Part shown: positions 1 to 9,500 of the stretch, piece by piece
Layout: each line of letters opens with the position of its first letter
Position numbering within the stretch: the stretch's first letter is position 1
Notes under the pieces: generated by a model
The model's database searches: none
The model's input: only the letters and a program-made list of their open reading frames with translations
What the model was told of the DNA's origin: nothing
Translations under genes and position numbers: made by a program
Source of the DNA: Thermoplasmata archaeon
GTDB lineage: Archaea; Thermoplasmatota; Thermoplasmata; GCA-020350865
DNA: 64,000 nt
Direction: 5' to 3'
NCBI GenBank assembly: GCA_020348445.1
Contig: CP070751.1
Coordinates: forward strand, 767,216 to 831,215

Positions 1-208
1 TGGGGGGCGATAATTTACATGACAAGGCTTATCTATTCGGGTGATTGTTCGATATCGATAATCCTTTTATGTAAATCATCATTGATTGTAAAAGATGGGA
101 GGCGATAATTTACACGACAAGGCTTATCTATTCGGGTGATTGTTCGATATCGATAATCCTTTTATGTAAATCATCTAAAAATGTAAAAGCCAGGAGGCGA
201 TAATTTAC
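1..208 (+). repeat. Tandem 95-bp stem-loop repeat upstream of a glycosyltransferase gene
   Basis: Two near-identical units with an exact 95-base period (GCGATAATTTACA at 7 and 102) are followed by a third, truncated copy at 197. Each full unit holds an inverted repeat (ATTTACAT at 13-20 against ATGTAAAT at 69-76, helped by AAGG at 24-27 against CCTT at 63-66) and a 10-base palindrome TCGATATCGA at 49-58. The truncated third copy supplies the GGAGG ribosome-binding site and the ATG of the gene at 209, then the sequence diverges. The first copy starts at or before the window edge. Function is unknown. Confidence 0.85.
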
Positions 209-1330
209 ATGAAAATTGCTCAAGTTGCACCATATTTTTACCCCCATATTGGAGGGGTGGAATCCCATGTTTTAACACTATCCGAGAGGCTGGTTAAAAA
301 TGGTCATGATGTTACTGTTTACACTTCTAACTTCGAAAATCTCAAAGAAGAGGATTACTTCGGCGGTATAAAAATCATCAGGGCCAAACAAATTGCCAGT
401 ATTTTTGCAACCCCGATTACTCCAAAGTTAAAGAAAATCCTTGCTCAAAAAGACCACGATGTTGTGCATGCCCATACTCCTCCCCCTCTCACCGCCTATT
501 ATGCTGCTAAGGCCGCAAAACGTTCCAAATTCCCCTTCGTTGTAACATACCACTGTGATCTGGAGTTACCGAAACTCATAGGAAAGATAGCAACTGCGAT
601 CTATCAAAGAACAATGAGCAGGTACACCTTTAAACGGGCAGACAGGATAATCGTCCACACCAAGACTTATGGTGCAACCTCAAGAACTCTGTGGAAGTTC
701 GATGAGACCGTTATTCCAAGTGCCGTGAATCCCGACCGCTTCAGCAGGGATTTGGATTTCTCAAAGATAGAAAAAAGACATGGACTTGCGAAGAAGAGAG
801 TGGTGCTTTTCGTGGGAAGGTTGGTTGCACATAAGGGTCTTGATTATCTCATCGATTCTGCTCGGTTCACCCCAAAAGATGTGCGGTACATTATTGTTGG
901 CAGTGGGCCTTATCTGGACAAATTGAGGAAAAGAGCAAGATCTCGGAGAGTGGAAAAAAAGGTGATCTTCACTGGAAGGGTACCTTTCGATGATATACCG
1001 AGGTACTTTGCGGCCTGTGATGTTTTTGTCCTTCCTTCCATATCCCGTCTAGAGGCCTTCGGCCTTGTCATTCTTGAGGCAATGGCATCCTCCAAACCAG
1101 TAATAGTCTCCAATATACCAGGTGTGACCGAGCTTGTCAACGAAGGTGAGGAGGGTTTGCATACCGAGCCAATGAATGCCGAGGATCTCGCCAAAAAAAT
1201 AAATTTGCTACTTTTGGATGAAAATCTACGAAAGCGAATGGGGGAATCAGGCAGAAGAAAGGTGGAGAGGGAGTTTGCCTGGGACAAGGTGGTAAAACAG
1301 ATAGAAGAAGTCTATAACGATGTGGTTTAA
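209..1330 (+). CDS. GT4-family glycosyltransferase
   Basis: Retaining, GT-B fold sugar transferase (glycosyltransferase family 4), 373 aa, expected at the cytoplasmic face of the membrane moving a nucleotide-sugar residue to a lipid-linked or protein glycan. The N-terminal acceptor domain opens with KIAQVAPYFYPHIGGVESHV, which has the glycine-rich loop of the family. The C-terminal domain has FVGRLVAHKGLDYLIDS, a SISRLEAFGLVILEAMASSKPV block with the EX7E-type pair, and a GVTELV segment, all typical of GT4. The start is an ATG after GGAGG in the last copy of an upstream tandem repeat. It faces the JAMM gene convergently with only four bases between the stops. Acceptor and sugar cannot be read from sequence. 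Confidence 0.93.
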   Translation: MKIAQVAPYFYPHIGGVESHVLTLSERLVKNGHDVTVYTSNFENLKEEDYFGGIKIIRAKQIASIFATPITPKLKKILAQKDHDVVHAHTPPPLTAYYAAKAAKRSKFPFVVTYHCDLELPKLIGKIATAIYQRTMSRYTFKRADRIIVHTKTYGATSRTLWKFDETVIPSAVNPDRFSRDLDFSKIEKRHGLAKKRVVLFVGRLVAHKGLDYLIDSARFTPKDVRYIIVGSGPYLDKLRKRARSRRVEKKVIFTGRVPFDDIPRYFAACDVFVLPSISRLEAFGLVILEAMASSKPVIVSNIPGVTELVNEGEEGLHTEPMNAEDLAKKINLLLLDENLRKRMGESGRRKVEREFAWDKVVKQIEEVYNDVV

Positions 1331-1334
1331 AGGA

Positions 1335-1766
1335 TCATTTTACTATCTCGAGTTTTATTTTTCCCCCCCGGGCATCGTAGGCCTGCCAACTTCTAGGATT
1401 GTACGGTTTACCGACGATTATGTGGGTGTTTCCAAACTTCGAAAAGAAGTACAGGTCGGCACCAGAAGGAGAGAAATTTCCCGAGGGGTGGCTGTGTACT
1501 ATACCCACAACACTCAAGGTTATGTCGGGGGGCTGCATATGGGTGTGCAGTATCGCCATACCGCTTCCCGAAAGGGTTCCAGGCAGAAGGTTGATCTCTT
1601 CTATTATTCCTTTTTTTGCGATAAGCGTGGCCGCGAACTCATTGGGATAGCTTTCCTTGGATACCTCCAATATTAAATTTAATGTCTCTTCTTTAATCCC
1701 CCAAATCCTCCTTTTTTCTTCTGTTTTAGGGGGGATTTTCTTTTTATCCTTTTTGAAAAGATACAT
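1335..1766 (-). CDS. JAMM/MPN (Mov34/PAD-1) metalloprotease-like protein
   Basis: A 143-aa single-domain JAMM protein. The zinc signature is intact: Glu43 in NEFAATL, then His91-Ser-His93-Pro followed by exactly ten residues to Asp104, with Ser101 in place. Family members are zinc isopeptidases; archaeal relatives remove ubiquitin-like SAMP modifiers or act on small sulfur-carrier conjugates. The N-terminus is lysine-rich (MYLFKKDKKK) and there is no signal peptide, so it is cytoplasmic. It is the last gene of a leftward run after NAD kinase, 40 bases downstream. The real substrate is unknown; the catalytic assignment rests on the motif. Confidence 0.85.
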   Translation of the reverse strand: MYLFKKDKKKIPPKTEEKRRIWGIKEETLNLILEVSKESYPNEFAATLIAKKGIIEEINLLPGTLSGSGMAILHTHMQPPDITLSVVGIVHSHPSGNFSPSGADLYFFSKFGNTHIIVGKPYNPRSWQAYDARGGKIKLEIVK

Positions 1767-1806
1767 TTTTTACCCTCAGATCCTATCACATTCGATTAAT
1801 ACAGAA

Positions 1807-2613
1807 CTATGGAATTAACTTATCTGCCACCCTTTTATAGAAATCCGTTGAAAAACGCACGAGCTCGGCAGGTTTCTCAGAGGCCGTGAAAATTATCACC
1901 GCCTCGCTTTGCACTTGTGTTTCAAATTGACCATCAAGAACCAAGATACAGGGTCTCTCAGGTTCAAGAAGTCTGATTTTGATCTCACTTTCTATGGGAA
2001 CGACATAAGGTCTTGCTGATAGTTTGAAAGGTGCGATTGGGGCGATGACGAAGGCGTTTACGCGGGGATCAATCAAGGGGCTTCCTACACTCATGGCGTA
2101 ACATGTGGAGCCAGTGGGAGTGGCAACTATGATTCCATCGGCCCTGATATCGGCAACAAAATTATCATCCACGAGTATCTCGAAATGCCGCATCTTTGCA
2201 ACATGCGCGGTATGGATGACGGCCTCGTTCATGCAATCATAAAGCCTGTTCCCATTCAATACAGTTTTTAGTCTGGTTCTTTTATCGATGATGTACTCCC
2301 CCTTCAATATCTTCTCTAAACTCTCCATGGCATTTTCAGGAGCGGCCTCGGTAAGAAATCCCAGAACACCTGCATTTATAGAAAACACCCTGGCGTTCGT
2401 TGACTGCAGCGCCCCTAGGACCGTGCCATCCCCGCCTATTGTGATCAGAATGTCTGGATTCATCTCTTTCAATGGCTGCCCCAAAATCCCAAGCTTGGTC
2501 GCAAGGTTCTCTTCCACTATGACCTCTGCCTTGTCTTTTAAAAAGTCGATTACCTCCTTGGCTAATTCTGTGGTTTTTTCTATATTTGGGTTGGACATCA
2601 CACCAAACTTCAT
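1807..2613 (-). CDS. nadK: NAD kinase (ATP-NAD kinase)
   Basis: Phosphorylates NAD to NADP. The 268-aa protein has the diagnostic GGDGT motif at about residues 60-64 (ILITIGGDGTVLGAL), the NEAVIH motif and the TPTGSTCYAMSVGSPLIDP block, and ends in the family's beta-sandwich region. Length is normal for archaeal NAD kinases. The ATG start is preceded by a GGAGGG-like stretch on the coding strand. It lies 37 bases downstream of an inositol-monophosphatase-family gene in the same direction. In Methanocaldococcus jannaschii the equivalent two domains are fused in MJ0917, an NADP phosphatase/NAD kinase, so the pair may set the NAD/NADP balance together (inference). Confidence 0.93.
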   Translation of the reverse strand: MKFGVMSNPNIEKTTELAKEVIDFLKDKAEVIVEENLATKLGILGQPLKEMNPDILITIGGDGTVLGALQSTNARVFSINAGVLGFLTEAAPENAMESLEKILKGEYIIDKRTRLKTVLNGNRLYDCMNEAVIHTAHVAKMRHFEILVDDNFVADIRADGIIVATPTGSTCYAMSVGSPLIDPRVNAFVIAPIAPFKLSARPYVVPIESEIKIRLLEPERPCILVLDGQFETQVQSEAVIIFTASEKPAELVRFSTDFYKRVADKLIP

Positions 2614-2650
2614 CTACCACCCTCCAAATAGCATTTTTTATCCTGTGAAC

Positions 2651-3445
2651 TTACACAACCACATTCCTCAGGATCTCCAAGGCCCTTATATCACCTACTG
2701 CTATGACGTTCGTGCGTGACTTTAAATCGAAGGGCATATCCAATATATCGTATGTATCATTAAAAACTTCCCCTCCCGCTTCCCTTAGTATCAGGGTGCT
2801 TGCAGCAATGTCTGTTACACGCATACTGTATTTGCTTGGTGAATAATTCTGATAGTAAACATCGAAGGCTCCGCTTGCAACAAGGCACATCTCCAAGGAT
2901 GCGCACCCCAAGGCCCTACCCCTTCTTGGGATTTTTGCGACGTTGTGGGTTTGCGGTGTTGCCCGTTCCCCAATATACAGCGAGAACATGGAATCCATAT
3001 CTGGATATTGTTTTGTCTTGATTGGACTTTCATTTAAGAAGGCACCCGAACCTTTCTCTGCCCAGAATGTATCCCCTGTGACAAGGTTCCTGACAAGACC
3101 CAATTCCACGTTAGAGAGCCGTGATTTACCCAAGGCAAGAGATAGGGCATAAAATGGTATGCCTCTTATGGCATTGTGCGTGCCGTCTATGGGATCCATG
3201 ACAAGAATTTTCTCGGCATTATTGTCTATAAATCCCGCTTCCTCGCTTAGGATGTTGAACTTCTTTTCTTTTTTTGCGAGAACGTCAAGGCATACCTGCT
3301 CTGCTGCATCATCAATAAACTTCGTAGGTGTCCCATCGGCACCAATGCCCAGATCCTCGCCAAGATCCATTCGCTTCATCTTGCTCTTAACTGTATTTTC
3401 GACTTCGTTAGCAATTTCATAGAATAGGGCCTTCACATTCCTCAC
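2651..3445 (-). CDS. Inositol monophosphatase / fructose-1,6-bisphosphatase / NADP phosphatase family protein
   Basis: A 264-aa lithium-sensitive phosphatase-superfamily enzyme. Metal-binding elements are visible: Glu68-Glu69 in ILSEEAGF, the DPIDGT motif at 84-89 (LVMDPIDGTHNAI) and the second aspartate motif in RVTDIAAS. Archaeal members hydrolyse inositol-1-phosphate, fructose-1,6-bisphosphate or NADP, and sequence alone does not separate these. The adjacent NAD kinase favours an NADP phosphatase role. Translation probably starts at the GTG at 3445; a second in-frame GTG lies three codons later. A TATA-like ACTATAAAAT at 3471-3480 sits about 30 bases before the start, which suggests a leaderless transcript and makes this the first gene of a three-gene leftward operon. 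Confidence 0.88.
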   Translation of the reverse strand: MRNVKALFYEIANEVENTVKSKMKRMDLGEDLGIGADGTPTKFIDDAAEQVCLDVLAKKEKKFNILSEEAGFIDNNAEKILVMDPIDGTHNAIRGIPFYALSLALGKSRLSNVELGLVRNLVTGDTFWAEKGSGAFLNESPIKTKQYPDMDSMFSLYIGERATPQTHNVAKIPRRGRALGCASLEMCLVASGAFDVYYQNYSPSKYSMRVTDIAASTLILREAGGEVFNDTYDILDMPFDLKSRTNVIAVGDIRALEILRNVVV

Positions 3446-3470
3446 TTCAAAATAAGTATGATGTAATCTG

Positions 3471-3480
3471 ATTTTATAGT
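3471..3480 (-). promoter_or_regulatory. TATA box for the phosphatase-NAD kinase-JAMM operon
   Basis: On the minus strand the sequence reads ACTATAAAAT, centred about 31 bases before the proposed GTG start at 3445. That spacing matches an archaeal TATA box giving a transcript with little or no leader. Confidence 0.5.
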
Positions 3481-3503
3481 TGCGGTTTCGCTTTAATACT
3501 TAA

Positions 3504-6500
3504 TTACCTCAACGTACCTGAAACACCACATCTGGGACACTGTACTCTTAAAGGCCTGATTCCAGCTTCAACCTCGAATACAGCTTGGCAATCTGGGCAG
3601 CTTATGGTTTCAAGAGTCGGAAATATCATCCCTTTATATCCAGCGGGTAGGGCAGATATCGGGAGAACCTCTTTTTGCGCCTGCTCCTGTTGGCCCGTCT
3701 TTTTAAGAACCAACGTGGCGACTATTATGGCACAAATCACCAATATTATGATAATCAGAAGTAAATATGGCAATTCCGATTCTTCCCCTCCTTTTTCCAC
3801 CTCTATTGTTAGGGTCAAATATCCGACCTCCACCCCATCGTCTGAGGTCGCAAAAATCGTGGTCCTGTACTCCCCGGACTTGGCATCCTTCGGTATATCC
3901 ATATTTACCGTTATTATCCTCGATTTACCCATGGGAACCTGGGGATTATCAACTGAGAAAGAAGCCCGCCAGTCATTTGGAAGCTCGTCGAATAATATGT
4001 TCAAATCCTCGTCGAAATTCCCACTATTTTGGAGTTTTACTGTAAAGACCAGTTCCTCACCGCTTGTAACCTTCAGTTCTCCGCTCTCCAAGGAAATTTC
4101 TATGTCGTGGACTCGAGCCACACTGGCGTTGAGCTGGATCAAATAAGAATCGCCACGGGAGATAGAGGGTACACCCGTTACTGTAATCACATCAGCTGTG
4201 TAAGCAACAGCTGATTCAGGCAAGGTCAGGACAATCATGATATCTTTACTTCCCCCGAAAGCATCCAGCATACCGCAATCAGGAATGCCGCTCCCATCTG
4301 TATCTTCAAGAGGATCTTTGCCGTCGGCCTGAAATATCGCGAGCGGGAAGTTGAGGAACGACGATGCTGTAATATCTATTGTGGTTCGGTAATTGAAGTG
4401 GTTGGTCACACTCAGAAGATAAGAAACATGTGAATCTGGATCACCAATCTTTGAATTCGAATCAGAACCTATAACTATATCACCGGAAATCTCGACGATG
4501 CAGGTGAGTACGATGGTTTCCACGCTGCCGTTTGGCAAGGAAGAGGCAAAGGTTATGGTGGCCTTTTCCTCGTAAAACGCATTTGCATCATCTGGCACCT
4601 CTATTTGAGCAACGATGGTGGCAACGCCGTTTAATGGATCCAGTTTTCCAGTATCAGGGTCCCCGTCTGAATCGGTGTCAGATAACTTAATTATGCCGTG
4701 GGAATCGAATAGGGAAACCTGCCAGCCGGAAGTTGAATAGGCCGTGATATCGAGGGTATCTTCTTGGTTCTGCTCGTTTCCTACAGTTATAACATAGCTT
4801 GCCGTCTCGCTGTTTTTCGCGAATTTTTCTGGCGCATCTACATCAATGTCCAGTCCACCTGAGAGGGCGATTTGGGTTCTTATGGTGAACTCCGCAAAAC
4901 TGCCTGTTGAAATTGCGGTGATGTCAAAGTCCTTGTACTTGTAGGCCAGTAAATTAAACGGCGGTGTTATTTTGAAGGAAATGACCTTATCGGAAAAAGC
5001 GTTCAATGAAATGGTATTGGAGCTGAGAAACGGAATCCAGTTATCCCAATTACCTGTGGTGGGCTCTATGTCCAAGTTCACATTCACGTTCGTGTTGCCA
5101 AGATTTTTTAATGTAACTGAGTGGCTTGCAGGAACCCCTGGCTCTGTCTCTTTTACAGGTTGTGAAGAGGTAACATCTATGCTAAAATATTCTGTAACCA
5201 CGCTGGTTGTGGATGTGGTTGCCCAAAATGCCACGTCACCTACAGAGGTGGCTTTAACGTCTATTTTTATGCTATCACCAGGAAGACCGTCGGACGGTGC
5301 AGTTACAAAGAGAGTTATATCTTTCTCTGAAAAAGCATCCAAATCTATTGACGTTATATTCAAATAAAACTGCCAGTCATCAGAATTTCCAGATACAATG
5401 TACTGTGTGCTGAATGAGAAGGTGTCTGGCCCATTGCCCTGATTGGAAACGGTGATGATGTGATTGTTGCTTTCAGAAGGGATGAAATATAATGACTCAC
5501 CTTGTGTCACAAGATCCACTCCATACCACTGGGTAACGTTTACTGTAAGTGGTAGGGTATCAATGGCCTTGATTTCACCCTCAGCAATCAATGAACCTGT
5601 AACAGTGATAAAATAGTAACCCTGCTCGGCAGAAACCGGCGTTATTGTAAGGGTGACCATGTCAAAGTCACCGGGCAGCAAATCGAAGTTATTCTGATCG
5701 AAAGATACAAGCCAGTCTTCTATATTTATTCCTGTAAAAGATAACTCAAACGTGCCCAAAGCGTTCCCAGTATTTCTAACGTAAATCCTGAAAAACGCTG
5801 ATTCGTCTTTACCCACATGTTCTTCGTCCTTATTTACGCTCAAATTCATAAGATACTGGTTTTTCATGCCAAATATCTCCACATCATCCACCCACCAGCC
5901 ATTGTCTGTGAGCACCACTCCGGATTCGAGGGTAAACCTGATTTGAATCTGTTCGCCAACATAATTTGAGATGTCGATGAGTACCAAGTCCCAGGTCATC
6001 CATGTCCCGCGAAATGAATCCAGGGTCTCCCAGCCCGTTCCACCAGGATTTATCTCAACATATCCCCAATCTGATTGAAGAGGGAAATCATCGATACTGT
6101 ACTGGTGGTAGAATCTCAGATACGCCGATGTTGTGTCATTAAGATCAATTACGGGGGAGGTCAAATACTGATCTGCCAAGACTGTGTACTGATTTGTTAC
6201 ATCTTCCCCGCACCACCAGGATGTATCGGGACTGTGGCTCTCAGAATCTGTTTGATGCCAAAGCGGTGGCCTAACCGGCGATGAGGCAGAAACATCCCAA
6301 TCTCCCACACCACTTTCTATATCATCGTAGAAAAACCTGTAATATACATGAATTAGGGAGCCCTTTACATCGTTGGCTGGAGCCTCGTCATTGGCCAAAA
6401 GGGATGATATCTTTATGGTGTAGTAACCACTCAATTCCAGATTCAACTGCCATATAAGGGACTCGTTCTTCCAACTGTCAATAGATACACCTTGCTTGGT

Positions 6501-9500
6501 TTCGCTGTGTATGGTAAAACCATAGGCATTATTTAATTCAAGTATCACATCAAAACCACTCTGGTCACTTCTACCGTGATTCATTACCTTGGCCACTATA
6601 TCAACGGTATCTCCAACAAATGATTCAGAAGGATTGGTAATGGATAATATACCAACATCGTTGTAGATGGGCATTATCCAGGTAATGAGATTTTTAAGCA
6701 TGGCTTTTAAATCCTCATCTTCGGTCCAATCGAGACAATTTCTGTTTCCGTTCCAGTATATTACCTTTGCACCTTGGGGAAGCTCAGTTGCTATGATCTT
6801 GTCGTATCCGTCTGAAAGCTCGGCTATGGTTTTGGCACCCTCTGCGTCATCTGCTTCGGCCATATCATGGTCCGTCTCGGAAAGAGAAAATAAGTTGCCT
6901 GTGGAAAACTGGCCATACCCTCCTTCCATCATCGGATGCGAGCCGTCCAAAACCACGAACATATTTTCATTGGAATTGTCCCCGAAAGCAGAGGATCTCA
7001 CGATATCGGCAAGATTAGCATCATCTGGACTACCAAGGGAATCGTACCCAGTGACCAAAAGAACTCCACCCAATGTAAGGTAATCCTCCAATACCTGGTA
7101 CTCGGTATCGCTTATTGCCCTTTCGTCGTTGTAAAATATTACTAACTGATATTTTAAAAGGAGGGTGATATTGCTTGTGAACTTATTTGCGATATTGTTG
7201 TTAAGAATGTCATGGGATTTTCCCAGGCCATCAACTATAGGAGCAATTATTTGTAGTTGATCCACATCCGATATCAGCCCGATGCGCCCTAATTTGGCAC
7301 CTGTGGCCACAGTTATTTTACCAATGACTCTATTGTTGTTGATATTGTACTCGTCTGTTAATGGAGATGATATAATTTCCAATAAATAGTCCCCTTCCAA
7401 AGAAGGGGCAGTCCATAAAAAACTAACCAAAGTGAAGTCACCACTGTTGAGACTGGATATCGTTTTGGTAGCTTCTTGATTTCCGTTCACATTCAATTTT
7501 ATAATCAAACCTGTCTCGTCCGAACTTCCGATATTAGATACAGTGGCATTAACATGAGTCTGTTGATTGGGTCTGACATAATTGGGTACTATCATATCTG
7601 AAACGTAGATATCGTGCTCAACAGTAACACCGCTTGCAACCACAGCAAAGTTCTGATCCACATCTGGAGTATCTGGATTTCCATCCATGGCGATATTTTG
7701 AGCAATTACCTCTATGGTCCAAACCCCGGATGTTGGATTTTCGATAAAGACATTCTCCACATTGTTGAGCGTATCCGAACTTCCACCAGAAGAAGACCAT
7801 TTTGATGTAAGAAGACCCGCATTTCCCCAATAGACCTCATTATTTGGATCTGTGACTCTTAGGTTGAGGTTGTTCACCAAATGCTGTGATGAGGAAGTGG
7901 TCCCGGGAACATCGGTCCATACAAGAGATATCTTCAATGGATCGTTTCCTGTGGGTATGATATTGTAAGTCACCCTCCCACCTGTTTCAAGGCTTTCATC
8001 CTCATCAACTATGAAATGATTCTGGCCTATATCATATACATTACCCACATCCACAAGACCCCAGCCCTGCTGATATCTGTCAGCCTGGGAAAAGTCATAT
8101 TGATATGCATCTGCAATTAATATCGCCTTTACTGTTGCCGCATGGGGCATGGCCTGGGATGGATTGTTACCAAAATAGTTTTCCATGTACATCTGATAGA
8201 CAAGACCTGCGGATCCTGCAGCAATCGGAGTTGCACCGCTTGTTCCCCCCATATCATTAAAATAATTGCCAGTGGCATAACCGTTCTCACCATCACCGTC
8301 CACACTGTCTGTGGTATATATCCAATCAAATACCCCTGCAAGATCTGGTTTGACCCTTCCATCCGAGGCCGGACCCTGACTTGGTGTGGAATACTGACCG
8401 TAGTTGACCCATTCGTCATTAGTCCTATCTGCATCATTATAGTGGAATACTGCTCCCACACAGATCACATTCTTCGCCACAGAATCCTGGCTACATGATT
8501 CTGAATAGACTCCATAATTGCTGTTGCCAGCACCGTAAAGCATCACGACATCATAATCAAATACTATCTGGTCATTTTCTCTTGAAAAAGATGTATAGGT
8601 GCTATCCAGATAGCCCGAAAACCAGCTGTTGCTCTGAAACACTCCCTCCCAGTTATTGACTAAATTATCAATGGATGTGGTTCGGCCAACACCCCAGTCG
8701 GCGAAAACACCTGCACCTTGTGGCAGCATTCCCTCTGCTATATCATTATTTGCACCAGAGGAGAATACTATTCCGAAGGTGCATGTCCCATGCGCGTCGT
8801 CAACTGGATTTCCATCTGTTCCGATAATCTGGCCCTCAAAATCGGGATGATCCTCGTCAAATCCGTTGTCCTTTACCTCGCCCACTATGCCTGTTCCATT
8901 GAAACCATTTATATGAAGGGTTTCTGCTCCTGTAAAATCCCTTACATTGTCCATGAGTGCTGACGGAGGGGAATACTCATCTATCCATTCCACCTCAGGT
9001 ATGAAGGCGATGTTTCTAATCATGGATGCATCTATTCTCACCCTGATTATATTGTTTTCCTCTCCATCTTCAGTTATTGTTCCGCCCAAAGTCCTTAATT
9101 TATCCCTTGCAGAAATCAGGTTCACTTCTTTGTTTTCAAAGACCCATACATTGAGCTCAATGTCTCCTTCTTTTTCAGAAAGGCCCTTCTGGATTTTATA
9201 CACTGGATGATAAATTCCAGTCCATCTGATAAAAGGGAGAGTTTCAAGATTTTTCTTCGCATCCTCCTCCAAATATACAAGATAAGTGTAATTGGGAATA
9301 TATCCCAAAACAATGGCCCCAGACGTTCTGATATCATCCAACCAGCCAGGCTGTATAGGACCTTTACATTGAATAAGAAAATAACTGTTTTCAGAATTGT
9401 AGATCCAGTCTTTAGCAAGGTATGGTTCATCAAGTAAAGGATCAAATGAAGCCACGTTAAGATGGATATGCATCGGAGAATTTATGTCGGGAATCTGAGT

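Noticed and set aside
19..108. 29-codon ORF in the first upstream repeat unit
   Set aside because: It has an ATG and a possible ribosome-binding site, but the second copy has ACG at the same position and the peptide has no recognisable features. The repeat structure explains the conservation better than coding does.
1320..1676. 118-codon plus-strand ORF after the first glycosyltransferase
   Set aside because: It lies antisense to the JAMM gene, whose zinc motif is intact, and has no family features.
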